Below are positions 16,806 to 25,339 of a DNA stretch of 27,841 bases, piece by piece; position 1 is the first letter of the stretch; each line of letters opens with the position of its first letter. Position numbers and translations under genes: made by a program. Below the pieces are notes generated by a model that ran no database searches, was not told the origin of the DNA, and worked only from the letters and a program-made list of their open reading frames with translations. Source of the DNA: Candidatus Coatesiibacteriota bacterium (GTDB lineage: Bacteria > RBG-13-66-14). The stretch covers positions 1 to 27,841 of the forward strand of contig WJMB01000210.1 in NCBI GenBank assembly GCA_014728185.1, given 5' to 3'.

Positions 16806-17957
16806 TCAAGGGGTCTCGGAATCAGGCCGGTCCTGGAAGCAGCTCTCGCCGAAACTTTGCCCGTCTTCTTCAACGGGAGGCTCCACGCTGAGTTCGTCCT
16901 CTTCGGTCGCGAAGGGGTCTTCGGCGGCGGCCTCGAGGTCGCCGGCCACGGCGCGGACCACCATGTAGCCCTCGACGGCGTCGACCAGATCGTAATGGCT
17001 GAAGCCCTCGCCCAGCAGGCGTTCCACGGGCAGCTCGCGCCGGGTGACCAGCCAGAGCTCGCCGCCCTCGACCAGCGACGCGCGGGCGGTCTCGACGAAG
17101 CGGGAGATCAGGTTGACGGCGTGGGAGCCCGAGCTGTGGAAGGGCGGGTTGCAGAGCACGGCGTCGTAGCCGCGCGGCAGCTCCCGGTTCAAACGCCAGG
17201 CGTCGATGGTCACGTTTTCCAGTCCCGCCAGGGTGGCCCGGGCGCAGGCCAGGGCGCGGGCGGAATGGTCCAGGGCGTCGACATCGGCGGCCCCGCCCAC
17301 GGCGGCCTTGAGCGCCAGCACTCCGCCGCCGCAGCCCAGGTCGCAGACCCGCCAGCCCTCCCAGTCCCCGGGCAGCAGCGCCAGCAGGGCCTCGCTGCCC
17401 CGGTCCAGTCCGCGATGGCCGAAGACGCCGGGCAGGGTGTAAATCGCTCCCAGGCCGTCCAGCTCGTAGGCCGCCTCGGGCTGATAGTCGGCCTCGACCT
17501 GCGTCGGCTCGCGGCAGATCCAGACCCGGCTGTGACCGCCCATCTCGGCCTCAATGGAGCCGAAGAGCCCCTTGAGGGCCTTGCGGTGACCCTTGATGCC
17601 CTCGCGGTTGGCCCCGGCGAAGAGCAGCACTCCGTCCGGCGACAGATGCTCGGCGGCCCAGTCGAGTTGCAGCCGGGCCAGCTCACGGTCACGCTGCATC
17701 GCCAACAGGATCGATGCGTAGCGCTCACCCGGCGGGAAGGCGGCGTGGAGGGTTCGCAGGCCGGTCTCCTCGCCGGTGAGGGGGTCGGTGCGGTAGTGCT
17801 CCAGGGCGTCCAGGCGGTCCTCCACCACCAACAGCTCCCCCGGGCGGCGGCGGTTGACCTCCCGGGCCAGGTGGACCTCATCGGCGTCCCAGAGCAGGGT
17901 GGGGCCGGGGACCTCGGGCAGGGCGGCGAGCATCAGTTCGGCGGCGGCGGAGAGCAT
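16806..17957 (-). CDS. RsmC/RlmG-like rRNA guanine-N2 methyltransferase
   Basis: A 383-residue cytoplasmic protein. The C-terminal half is a class I SAM-dependent methyltransferase: motif I CDLGCGGGVLAL at 205-216 binds SAM, an acidic strand end DALD lies at 227-230, and the active-site motif CNPPFHSSG lies at 269-277. NPPFH is typical of RsmC (16S G1207) and RlmG (23S G1835). The N-terminal half (about 20-150) looks like the degenerate methyltransferase copy found in these enzymes. A Glu/Asp-rich tail of about 35 residues beyond the usual end is unusual. Start ATG at 17957 has GAGG seven bases upstream. The gene stands alone on its strand, convergent with the Fe-S operon. RsmC and RlmG cannot be separated from the sequence alone. 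Confidence 0.85.
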   Translation of the reverse strand: MLSAAAELMLAALPEVPGPTLLWDADEVHLAREVNRRRPGELLVVEDRLDALEHYRTDPLTGEETGLRTLHAAFPPGERYASILLAMQRDRELARLQLDWAAEHLSPDGVLLFAGANREGIKGHRKALKGLFGSIEAEMGGHSRVWICREPTQVEADYQPEAAYELDGLGAIYTLPGVFGHRGLDRGSEALLALLPGDWEGWRVCDLGCGGGVLALKAAVGGAADVDALDHSARALACARATLAGLENVTIDAWRLNRELPRGYDAVLCNPPFHSSGSHAVNLISRFVETARASLVEGGELWLVTRRELPVERLLGEGFSHYDLVDAVEGYMVVRAVAGDLEAAAEDPFATEEDELSVEPPVEEDGQSFGESCFQDRPDSETP

Positions 17958-17987
17958 GGGGGGCCTCGTTGGGAAGGGAATTTCCGA

Positions 17988-18063
17988 AGGGATCGTGTAT
18001 CATGTTCGGACCGGGTTATGATTGCAATCTGCTGATAATAGACGCTGGCATCACAGATGCCAT
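17988..18063 (-). repeat. MITE-like repeat, truncated copy C1
   Basis: Starts with the terminal repeat (AGGGATCGTGTATCATGTTC) and continues with a stretch in which 34 of 37 bases equal copy A at 3369-3405 (TGTTCGG through CTGCTGATAAT). The similarity to copy A stops soon after 18063. The following bases 18108-18150 instead resemble 27469-27514. Confidence 0.65.
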
Positions 18064-18230
18064 CGGACCAACCAATATGGCTGATACGAGACTAAGGCAG
18101 CAAAACCGTCGATCAAGGCGCATTGAATCGTCAAGGCGCGGAAGCGGGATACGTAGAGTCCATGCGATCCGCCCAAACTGCATTAACGGTGCGCCTGTGC
18201 TGACACCTGCTAACGGCTGATTTTAGCAGA

Positions 18231-18385
18231 AGGTATCATGTAACGTGTTCGGATCATATCATGGCTAAGGAGGCGAGGTTCATCGAGCGGTTAGTCGCCG
18301 TCCGAGTGCATCTCGCTTTGATACCGGTACCGTCACGCATTGCCTTATTGCTGGTCATTGATGAACTTATGAGTCTGGTGGAAAT
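18231..18385 (+). repeat. MITE-like repeat, truncated copy C2
   Basis: Begins with a terminal-repeat version (AGGTATCATGTAACGTGTTC) and matches the start half of copy B through the CGAGCGGTTAGTCGCCG and ACTTATGAGTC blocks. It is cut off at the edge of the broken transposase at 18396. It is oriented opposite to C1, so two partial elements lie back to back. Confidence 0.6.
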
Positions 18386-18395
18386 CGGACGGGCG

Positions 18396-18845
18396 TTAAC
18401 TGCACGCTGGAGTCAGCGTTGATTGTCCATATGATGAACAAGCGTGAAATATGCTCTTGAGGTTGTTTAGCGCGTTTTCATCGTCGCGATTGTTGAATCG
18501 GGCCTCCATCTCCCTGATGAAGAGGCTGTAATTGCGGTTGAAGCCACCGTGATAGGCTTTTAGCCGCCTCTTGGCGTAGCCCAGATTATCCCGATGTCGT
18601 TGATATGGGCTTTGCCGTTGGCGAGTTCGTCCTGGTGGTTGATGAATGTGTGGTGGAAACCGTTGAGCGACAGCTTGTTATAGGCCTTCCAGCCGTCGGA
18701 GTAGACGATAGAGTCCAACTCGACATTGTCCAGTACGGCACCGACCAGATGCTTGCTGCCACAGCGCTTGGGAGGGATACCCCGCACCTCGCCGCCGCGC
18801 TTGAGCGGCCCGAAGACGGGGAGCTTGCCGCCGGCGCCGCGGAGG
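18396..18845 (-). pseudogene. Broken IS1595-family transposase (C-terminal half)
   Basis: Read on the minus strand, 18845 to about 18585 encodes GKLPVFGPLKRGGEVR, then YSDGWKAYNKL and NHQDELANGKAHIND. These are the ISXO2-like DDE domain blocks of IS1595 transposases. The frame then breaks: TGGGGCTAC of the usual FWGYAKRR motif has become TGGGCTAC near 18577-18584. Shifting by one base restores GYAKRRLKAYHGG, FIREMEARFNNR and an end at 18396. The third catalytic acid (E of I-E-x-F-W) reads Gly. The N-terminal half, including the first catalytic Asp, is missing. It is therefore a dead remnant. Repeat fragments flank it, and I see no intact terminal inverted repeats of an IS. Confidence 0.85.
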
Positions 18846-18924
18846 GGCAGCGGGGATGATAACACAAGCACGCCTCGGCTCCACCGCGCCACCGAAAGAC
18901 ACCCATCGAGACGCAGTAAACAGC

Positions 18925-18953
18925 TTGGATGGTCCCGGGGGATATGTTAACAT
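18925..18953 (+). promoter_or_regulatory. pckA promoter
   Basis: TTGGAT (18925-18930), a 17-base spacer, and TAACAT (18948-18953) preceded by TGT, giving an extended -10. The predicted start is near 18960, leaving a leader of about 65 bases before the ATG at 19026. Confidence 0.55.
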
Positions 18954-19025
18954 CGCCGCCGTTATTTCCGTCCACAACCGCCACGACGAACGCCGCTCCG
19001 GTCGTCCCGACCGAATGGAGAAGCC

Positions 19026-20804
19026 ATGAGCCCGCGCCCGATCCTGGACGAGCTACACCCCTTCAAGGTGGATTACCTGACCAACCCGCCGCTGGACAAG
19101 TTGCGCGGGATCGCTCTCGAGCACACCCCGGCGGTGCTGGAGACGGCCTACGGCAGCCTGAACAAGATCACCCGCAACAAGGCCCGCAAGGCCGCCCTGA
19201 CCTACGTCATCGCCCCGGAGTCGACCGCAGCCGATTACTCGGGCAAGGTCATCGACGCCGAGTCCGCCGGCTGCCTGATCGATTCGGTCAGGGACTATCT
19301 GGAGAAAGCCGGTCGGGTCATCGAGCTCAACAACTACATCGGCCTGGGTGAGCGCGCCGTGGCCGTGCAGTGGCTCTACGGCTACGAGATAGCCAACGTC
19401 GCGGCCATGCAGAGTGTGATGTGCTTCCCCCGCGAGCGGGTCGAGACACCGGAGCGGCTCGCCGAACCGTTCAAGCCCACCTTCCGCCTGGTGATGGTTC
19501 CCGGCCTCAAAGCTGTGGGGATGCCCCAGGAGCAGGCGATGATCGTCGATCTCGACAACTTCACCACCTACGTTATCGGGGCCGATTACTTCGGCGAGAG
19601 CAAGAAGGGCGGCCTGCGGATGCTCAACGAGCACACCTACCAGCGCGGCGGCCTGACCCTGCACTCCGGAGCCAAGGCCGTCACCATCGGCGGACGCCGG
19701 GTGACCATGGCCGTGCTGGGCCTCTCCGGCACCGGCAAGACCACCACCACCTTCTCCAAGCAGGGCGAGGTCACCCGGCCGATCCAGGACGACATGATCA
19801 CCCTCTGGCCCGGCGGCGAGATCTCGATCACCGAGAACGGCTGCTTCGCCAAGACCTACGGCCTGACCCGGGAGCTGGAGCCGGTGATCCACGACGGCAC
19901 CGTCGATCCCAGCGCCTGGACCGAGAACGTCTACCAGAACGCCGATGGCACCTTCGACTTCTCCAAGGGCCGGCTGAGTCGCGAGGACGTCGAGCGCTAC
20001 CGCGAGATACTGCTGGCCACCGGCGCCGACGAGAAAAACGTCGACGCCTACATCGCCGGCGAGGTCGACATCGATGACGTCGTCGATGAGTACGACATCC
20101 CCGCCGACGGCTGGGACTTCCTGGTCTGGACGCAGAACGGCCGTTCGATCATCCCGCTCTCAGCCATCAAGGACGCCGCCGACCTAGAGGATATCCCGCC
20201 GCTGGAGTTCATCGGCATCCTCAACCGCGATGAAGGACCCGACGCCGCCTTCCCCGGCATCGTGCGCTTCGCCTCGCCCGAGCAGGCCGCCGGCTACTTC
20301 ATGCTCGGCGAGACCACCAAGACCTCGGCCGCCGGCAAGGAGCGCGGGCGCACCCGCAGCCCGTTCACCCAGCCCTTCTTCCCGCGCAAGAACTCCCTGC
20401 AGCCCGCCCGCTTCAGCGAGCTGCTGACCACCATCCCCAAGCTGGTCACCTGGTCGATGAACACCGGCTGGATCGGCGGCGACGCCCTGGACGTCAAGGC
20501 AGGCAAGGCCCTCAAGGTCAAGATCCGCCACTCCTCGGCCATGCTCGAGGCTCTGCTCACCGACGCCGTGGCCTGGAAGACCGACCCCGACTTCGGCTAT
20601 CTGATCGCCGACGTCGATCACCCGGACAACGCCGCCCTGCTCGAAAAGGTCCCCGCCGAGATACTCAACCCGGTGGTCTTCTTCGATGGTCGGGGGCGGA
20701 TGGACGAATACCGTGCCTGGGTCGAGACACTGCGCCGCGACCGCCGGACCTACCTGGAGAAGTACCAGGTCGACCCGACGATCATCAAGGCGGTCTGCGG
20801 GTAG
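19026..20804 (+). CDS. pckA: Phosphoenolpyruvate carboxykinase (ATP)
   Basis: A 592-residue cytosolic enzyme that interconverts oxaloacetate and PEP with ATP/ADP, at the branch between gluconeogenesis and anaplerosis. The P-loop GLSGTGKTTTT is at 232-242. The metal-binding kinase-2 block is QDDMITLWPGG (254-264), the family's YxGExKK block appears as YFGESKK (188-194), and ENGCFAK is at 270-276. A second conserved block reads SMNTGWIGGD. It is about 50 residues longer than E. coli PckA, as in some deep-branching bacteria. Start ATG at 19026 has GGAG about six bases upstream. The nucleotide preference (ATP rather than GTP) rests on family resemblance only. The gene stands alone with its own promoter upstream and a hairpin downstream. 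Confidence 0.92.
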   Translation: MSPRPILDELHPFKVDYLTNPPLDKLRGIALEHTPAVLETAYGSLNKITRNKARKAALTYVIAPESTAADYSGKVIDAESAGCLIDSVRDYLEKAGRVIELNNYIGLGERAVAVQWLYGYEIANVAAMQSVMCFPRERVETPERLAEPFKPTFRLVMVPGLKAVGMPQEQAMIVDLDNFTTYVIGADYFGESKKGGLRMLNEHTYQRGGLTLHSGAKAVTIGGRRVTMAVLGLSGTGKTTTTFSKQGEVTRPIQDDMITLWPGGEISITENGCFAKTYGLTRELEPVIHDGTVDPSAWTENVYQNADGTFDFSKGRLSREDVERYREILLATGADEKNVDAYIAGEVDIDDVVDEYDIPADGWDFLVWTQNGRSIIPLSAIKDAADLEDIPPLEFIGILNRDEGPDAAFPGIVRFASPEQAAGYFMLGETTKTSAAGKERGRTRSPFTQPFFPRKNSLQPARFSELLTTIPKLVTWSMNTGWIGGDALDVKAGKALKVKIRHSSAMLEALLTDAVAWKTDPDFGYLIADVDHPDNAALLEKVPAEILNPVVFFDGRGRMDEYRAWVETLRRDRRTYLEKYQVDPTIIKAVCG

Positions 20805-20834
20805 CTTCCCGGACGATCCTGCAAAACGGTTCAT

Positions 20835-20865
20835 GAACGGGTCGACCTGCTGGTCGGCCCGCTTC
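20835..20865 (+). terminator. Possible pckA terminator hairpin without U-tract
   Basis: Thirty bases after the pckA stop, GGGTCGACC pairs with GGTCGGCCC around a TGCT loop. A further C-G pair and GAA/TTC pairing extend the stem across a bulge. No run of T follows, so termination may be weak or factor-dependent. Confidence 0.45.
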
Positions 20866-21346
20866 ACGATGACGCGGTGGGGATGTGGACTGGTCGTAAA
20901 ACCCCGTCCATACAGGGTTTGGCATCACACACATTCCCGGACCAGATAGTTTCAACTCGAAACACCGCCCCACCTCGCAAAAAGCGGCTGATACATGACA
21001 ATGTCGAAGAAAGAGAAGACTACTGCCCTCACATATCGGCGCTTCCTCCTTATATATGCATGTTATTAGGCTACTTGGGATAGATGCATCTTCATCGAGG
21101 CCAATGGTGCCAAGCAGTTCCTTTTATAAGCGCCGAGAAGTCAAAACGGGCGGAATTGGAATGTGGAAACCCACTTGACCCGCCGCAAACAGCTAGGTCG
21201 ATGTGTAAACCTGATTGCCCGCCAACTGCTGATAACTGAGCGATATTCAGTAACACCCTGGTCCGTGAAAGCTAAGTGATCCCTAGGGTTTAATTGAACG
21301 ATGCGTGTAGAGGATGGACGCTTGCCGCCGATTCGTGGTGGGTATG
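20866..21346. other. Gene-free region between pckA and gcvPB
   Basis: About 480 bases of lower GC with no supported gene. It contains an AAACCC/GGGTTT hairpin with a ten-base loop (20899-20920) and a weak relic of the repeat family near 21205-21235 (GATTG...CTGCTGATAA). The rest shows no recognisable feature. Confidence 0.45.
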
Positions 21347-21385
21347 CGGAAAGAAAAGGCGGGGGCCACCTGTGGTCCCCGCCTT
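21347..21385 (-). terminator. Intrinsic terminator of gcvPA-gcvPB
   Basis: On the minus strand AAGGCGGGGACCAC pairs with GTGGCCCCCGCCTT (one G-T pair), followed by TTCTTTCC, a good U-rich tail. It begins 28 bases after the gcvPB stop. Confidence 0.9.
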
Positions 21386-21412
21386 GCTCTGGCTCATAAA
21401 CCCGCGTTCTGG

Positions 21413-22915
21413 CTAACCCGCCTCGGGACCCTCCTCGGGCCATTTGACGTCCAGCTCGCGCACGGCCCGGACCTCGTCGACGCGACGCACCGGCGCCGTC
21501 CAGGGCGCCCCGTGGAGCAGTTCCGGATCCTCCGGAACCTCTTTGGTGATGATGGTGCGCAGGGCCTCGGCGAAGGCTTCCAGGGTCTCCCGGGTTTCGG
21601 TTTCGGTGGGTTCGATCATCCAGGCCTCGGGGACGATCAGCGGGAAGTAGTTGGTCGGCGGGTGGAAGCCGTAGTCGATGATGCGCTTGGAGAGGTCCAG
21701 GGCGCTGACGCCGGCGCCCTCCTTGAGGCCCTTGGCGCTGGCGACGAACTCGTGCATACAGGTGCGCTCGTAGGCCGGTGGCAGGATGTCTTTGACCAGG
21801 GCCATCAGGTAGTTGGCGTTGAGCACGGCGTTCTCGCTGACCCGGCGCAGGCCCTCGAGGCCGTGGTGGCGGATGTAGGTCCAGGCGCGCAGGTTGACCA
21901 GGAAGTGGCCCAGGAAGGCGTTGAGCTTGCCGATGCTCTCCGGTCGATCCCAGTTCAGGGTCCAGCCGCCGTCAGGCTCCTGCGTCGGTTCGATGGTCGG
22001 CACGGGCAGGTACGGGGCCAGGTGTCCCTTGACGCCGACGGGGCCGGAGCCGGGGCCGCCACCGCCGTGAGGTGTGCCGAAGGTCTTGTGCAGGTTGAGA
22101 TGCACGGCGTCGAATCCCATGTCGCCGGGGCGGATGCGGCCCAGCAGGGCGTTGAGGTTGGCGCCGTCGTAGTAGAGCTGGCCGCCGACGGAGTGGACCA
22201 GCTCGGCGACCTCGAGGATGTGCTCCTCGAATAGCCCCAGGGTGCTGGGGTTGGTCAGCATCAGCGCGGCCACGTCCTCGTTGAGCTTTTCCTTCAGTGC
22301 GGCGGGGTCGATGTTGCCGCGCTCGTCGGAGGCCACCTCGACGACGTCGTAGGAGCACATCGTCCCCGAGGCCGGGTTGGTGCCGTGGGCCGAATCGGCC
22401 ACCAGCAGAACCTTGCGCGGATTGCCGTTGGCCTTGTGGTGGGCCCGGATCATCTTGATGGCGGTGAACTCGCCCTGGGCCCCGGCGGCGGGCTGCAGGG
22501 TGTAGCGGTCCATGCCGGTGATCGCGCCCAGCATGGATTCGAGCTCGGCCAGGATCGCCAGGGCGCCCTGAAGCATCTCCGGCGGCAGCAGGGGATGCAG
22601 GGCGCCGGGGCCGGGCAGCTCGGCGACGGCGTCGGCCACCTTGGGGTTGTACTTCATCGTGCAGGAGCCCAGGGGGTAGAAGCCGATGTCGACGTTGTGG
22701 TTGAGCTGGGAGAGCCGGACGTAGTGCCGGACCAGGGTCGGCTCGTCGATCTCGGGCAGGGCCGGGGGTTTGTCGCGGCGCAGCTCCTCGGGGATCAGCT
22801 CTTCGACGGGCCGGGTCGGTACGTCGAGCGCCGGAGGCCGATAGCCGCGGCGTCCCGGCGTCGAGAGGGCGTAGACGGCGGGCTCGATGGGCTGACTGGG
22901 TCGACGTTCCACCAT
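21413..22915 (-). CDS. gcvPB: Glycine dehydrogenase (decarboxylating) subunit 2
   Basis: A 500-residue cytosolic PLP enzyme, the C-terminal half of the P-protein of the glycine cleavage system. With subunit 1 it decarboxylates glycine and passes aminomethyl to lipoyl GcvH. Signatures: GFYPLGSCTMKYNPK (78-92), SAHGTNPAS (175-183), and the PLP lysine K277 in HLNLHKTFGTPHGGGG. Length is normal for the split form. Its ATG shares bases with the gcvPA stop (TAATG at 22917-22913), so the two are translationally coupled and made in equal amounts. No gcvT, gcvH or lpd is in the window. A strong terminator follows. Confidence 0.95.
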   Translation of the reverse strand: MVERRPSQPIEPAVYALSTPGRRGYRPPALDVPTRPVEELIPEELRRDKPPALPEIDEPTLVRHYVRLSQLNHNVDIGFYPLGSCTMKYNPKVADAVAELPGPGALHPLLPPEMLQGALAILAELESMLGAITGMDRYTLQPAAGAQGEFTAIKMIRAHHKANGNPRKVLLVADSAHGTNPASGTMCSYDVVEVASDERGNIDPAALKEKLNEDVAALMLTNPSTLGLFEEHILEVAELVHSVGGQLYYDGANLNALLGRIRPGDMGFDAVHLNLHKTFGTPHGGGGPGSGPVGVKGHLAPYLPVPTIEPTQEPDGGWTLNWDRPESIGKLNAFLGHFLVNLRAWTYIRHHGLEGLRRVSENAVLNANYLMALVKDILPPAYERTCMHEFVASAKGLKEGAGVSALDLSKRIIDYGFHPPTNYFPLIVPEAWMIEPTETETRETLEAFAEALRTIITKEVPEDPELLHGAPWTAPVRRVDEVRAVRELDVKWPEEGPEAG

Positions 22916-24270
22916 TAGAGCACCTCCTCGAGAGCCGCGACCAGCTCGTCGATCTCGGCCTTGGAGCGCCGGTCGCTGACGGCGACCAGCAGGGCGTCCG
23001 GGTATTCCTCGTAGAGTCCGGCCAGGGGCAGGCCGGGGACGATGCCGCGCCGGGGAAGCTTCTCCCAGGTTTCGGCGGCCTTGCCCGGGGGCAGGCGCAG
23101 GGCGAACTCGTTGAAGAAGGGAGCGTCGGGGAACAGCGGCTCGACGCCGGGCAGAGAACCAAGGCGCTCGGCGGCGTAGTGGGCCTTCTGCAGGTTGAGC
23201 TCGGCCAGCTCGGTGATCCCCGTCGGTCCGAGCAGGGCCAGGTTGATGTTCGCCGCCAGGGCCATCAGGGCGTTGTTGGTGCAGATGTTGCTGGTGGCCT
23301 TCTCACGACGGATGTGCTGTTCCCGGGTCTGCAGGGTCAGGGCGTAGCAGGTCTTGCCGTCGGCGTCGACGGTGCGTCCGACGATGCGTCCGGGGAGTTT
23401 GCGGGCCAGCTTCTGACGGGCGGCGAAGAAGCCGACGAAGGGACCGCCGCCGGCGGGGGGGCTGCACAGCGGCTGGCCGTCGCCCACGCAGACATCGGCG
23501 CCGCAGGCAGCCGGGGTCTTGTAGAGGGCCAGGGCCAGGGGATTGGCGACCATCACCGCCAGGGCCTTCGAGTTCTCCTTGACGATTGCAAAGGCGTGAC
23601 TCAGGTCCTCGACCACGCCGAGGAAGTTGGGACTGGGCAGGATCACCGCGGCGACGTCGGGTGAGAGCATGGCCTCGAGTTCGGCCAGGTCCGTGGCGCC
23701 GTCGTCGGCCAGGGGAACCTCCTCGATGGAGGCGCAGACGCCGCCGGCGCAGTCCAGGTCGGCCAGGTAGGTCTGGACGGTGCGACGGTAGAAAGGATGC
23801 AGCCCGCAGCCGACAAGCACGCGATGGGCCTTGCGGACGTTGCGCGCAGCCAGGGCCGCCGCCTCACCCGCCGCCGAGGCCCCATCGTAGATGCTGGCGT
23901 TGGCGATGTCCAGGCCGGTCAGGCGGCAGATCGAGGTCTGGAACTCGTAGATCGTCGTCAGGGTGCCCTGGCTGATCTCGGGCTGGTAGGGGGTGTAGGC
24001 GGTCTGGAATTCGGGACGGCCTATCAGGCGCCCGACGGCGCTGGGGATGTAGCTGTCGTAGATCCCGGCGCCGAGGAAGCTGACGTGACGCGGCGCCGCC
24101 GTGGTCGCGGCGCGATCGAGGAGCTCGGGCTCGCTCAGCGCCGGCGGCAGCTCGATGGGCGGATCGAGGAGTTTCGTGGGCAGATCGGCGAAGAGCTCCT
24201 CGACGCCGGCGGCGCCGATACGCTCCAGCATGACCCGGCGGTCCTCGGGGGTCTGGGAGAGGTAGTCCAT
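22915..24270 (-). CDS. gcvPA: Glycine dehydrogenase (decarboxylating) subunit 1
   Basis: A 451-residue protein, the N-terminal half of the split glycine cleavage P-protein. It has the family's opening MDYLSQTPEDRRVMLERIG, then FLGAGIYDSYIPSAV (65-79), TAYTPYQPEISQGTL (about 90-104) and SIYDGASAAGEAAALA (about 126-141). This subunit forms the heterotetramer and completes the active site, while the PLP lysine is in GcvPB. Start ATG at 24270 has GGAG six bases upstream. It is the first gene of the pair, with a promoter candidate about 100 bases upstream. I looked for a glycine riboswitch in the leader and did not recognise one. Confidence 0.95.
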   Translation of the reverse strand: MDYLSQTPEDRRVMLERIGAAGVEELFADLPTKLLDPPIELPPALSEPELLDRAATTAAPRHVSFLGAGIYDSYIPSAVGRLIGRPEFQTAYTPYQPEISQGTLTTIYEFQTSICRLTGLDIANASIYDGASAAGEAAALAARNVRKAHRVLVGCGLHPFYRRTVQTYLADLDCAGGVCASIEEVPLADDGATDLAELEAMLSPDVAAVILPSPNFLGVVEDLSHAFAIVKENSKALAVMVANPLALALYKTPAACGADVCVGDGQPLCSPPAGGGPFVGFFAARQKLARKLPGRIVGRTVDADGKTCYALTLQTREQHIRREKATSNICTNNALMALAANINLALLGPTGITELAELNLQKAHYAAERLGSLPGVEPLFPDAPFFNEFALRLPPGKAAETWEKLPRRGIVPGLPLAGLYEEYPDALLVAVSDRRSKAEIDELVAALEEVL

Positions 24271-24369
24271 GCGTTTCTCCGTGACTGACGGGGGGGTATC
24301 GGTGGTGAGGCGGGAGAGTTCGGGGTAAAAAAAGGGGCGAAGTGTTTCCGTTCACACTGTCAGTGAGCA

Positions 24370-24399
24370 AGATTACGACGCCGGAGGGTTAAAAATCAA
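24370..24399 (-). promoter_or_regulatory. Candidate gcvPA promoter
   Basis: On the minus strand TTGATT (24399-24394), an 18-base spacer and TAATCT (24375-24370). Both hexamers are moderate matches. The leader would be about 95 bases and would include the small hairpin and T-run at 24358-24327. Confidence 0.4.
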
Positions 24400-24438
24400 G
24401 CCTCGGCTTCCTGGGATGATCAACGACGGTTTGCTGAA

Positions 24439-24760
24439 GGCATCATGGAACAATATCTGACCAAATCAGGGTCGATATTGAAAGCTTGACCGAGCAGGCA
24501 ATCGCCGTTTAAGTGCGTATGACTTTGATCCCGGTTTTACAATGCACGGTCTTGTTGTTTGATAATGAGTTAGTTATGAGTCGAGAGGCAACAGGATGGT
24601 CGTTCTTTGCCAGAAACGATGCAGGGCAGCTTATCCACCAAGCAGGCCCCTCGCAGCCGCTGCTTTTCTACTTTGAATATGTGACAGGCATATCTGCTAC
24701 TACTCAAGCATTATCAGCAGAATACAATCACAATTCGTTTCGAACGGGGTATGCGATCCC
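24439..24760 (+). repeat. MITE-like repeat, copy B (full length)
   Basis: About 322 bases, inverted relative to copy A at 3351-3685. The ends are imperfect inverted repeats: GGCATCATGGAACAATATCT then GACC at the left; GGGATCGCATACCCCGTTCG at the right when read on the minus strand. Internal blocks shared with copy A include CCGAGCAGGC, GCGGTCTTGTTG or CACGGTCTTGTTG, AGTTATGAGTCG and GCATATCTGCTACTAC or its one-base variant. There is no conserved open frame. Confidence 0.75.
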
Positions 24761-24991
24761 TTGAAAAAAAACGATTCAAGTGCAATTGATAATCACCCTT
24801 CGTCGTGCCGGCGTTCGCGATGCGACGAGACCATCAGCTGATCGGCGATTCGTCGAGGAGGTCTCCGGGGTTAAGCGGAACAACCAGGAAGTAGTAAAGG
24901 CTCAGCTTTGGTGGTCGCCCCGGTGAGAGCCGCACGAAACTCCGGATCCGCAAAGCCAAATGGCAAATGCCTTCCGAGACGGGGTCGCGGG
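24761..24991. other. Gene-free spacer
   Basis: About 230 bases between repeat copy B and the small membrane protein gene. The minus-strand frame at 24834-24900 reads YYFLVVPLNPGDLLDESPIS before a stop and could be a relic of a gene end, but it has no start or upstream part that I can support. Confidence 0.35.
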
Positions 24992-25204
24992 TCAGCGACG
25001 TCGTCCCCGGGCCAGCCTGGTGCCCAGGCCAATGCCCGCCAGGATGGACATCGGCACGTAGCAAAGGGCGGGCAGCTGTCCGAGCAGGCCGAACTGAATG
25101 CCCATGTAGACGCCGAAGAAGGCGACAATGGTGAGGAAGCCCATCAGGCAACCACGCAACGTGGCGGCGGCGTCGGGCTTCCGCTTCTCTTGATCGTCGG
25201 ACAT
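24992..25204 (-). CDS. Small two-helix membrane protein, unknown function
   Basis: A 70-residue protein: a charged cytoplasmic N-terminus (MSDDQEKRKPDAA), helix one at about 18-41, helix two at about 44-63, and a basic end (RLARGRRR). I recognise no family; the pattern resembles small two-helix inner-membrane proteins seen in many genomes. Start ATG at 25204 has only a weak GGCGG upstream. It lies 135 bases beyond the end of the transporter gene on the same strand, with a terminator between them, so it is probably transcribed on its own. Coherent helices and high third-position GC support a real gene; the function is unknown. Confidence 0.6.
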   Translation of the reverse strand: MSDDQEKRKPDAAATLRGCLMGFLTIVAFFGVYMGIQFGLLGQLPALCYVPMSILAGIGLGTRLARGRRR

Positions 25205-25283
25205 GAGGACCGCCGTCTGTTGAATCTCTGGTTCGTTTCACCGCCGATTCATTCTACCCGGTGGTCCGGCTGACGGCAAGGGA

Positions 25284-25314
25284 GAATAAGCGAGCGGCCC
25301 GCAAGGCGGGCCGC
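25284..25314 (-). terminator. Terminator of the MATE transporter gene
   Basis: Perfect nine-base stem GCGGCCCGC / GCGGGCCGC with a three-base loop (25294-25314). On the minus strand it is followed by TCGCTTATTC. It begins 26 bases after the transporter stop. Confidence 0.75.
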
Positions 25315-25339
25315 GGTAGTTATAGCGGTACGCTCGGAA

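Noticed and set aside
20911..20935. TTTGGCATC as another sigma-54 site
   Set aside because: The -12 GC is absent at the required ten-base spacing.
24271..24420. Possible glycine riboswitch before gcvPA
   Set aside because: I could not find the conserved aptamer cores by eye; only a short hairpin and a T-run are visible.
24513..24764. An open frame inside repeat copy B, partly similar to a frame in copy A
   Set aside because: The similarity comes from the repeated DNA; copy C2 has stops in the same frame, so no coding conservation is seen.
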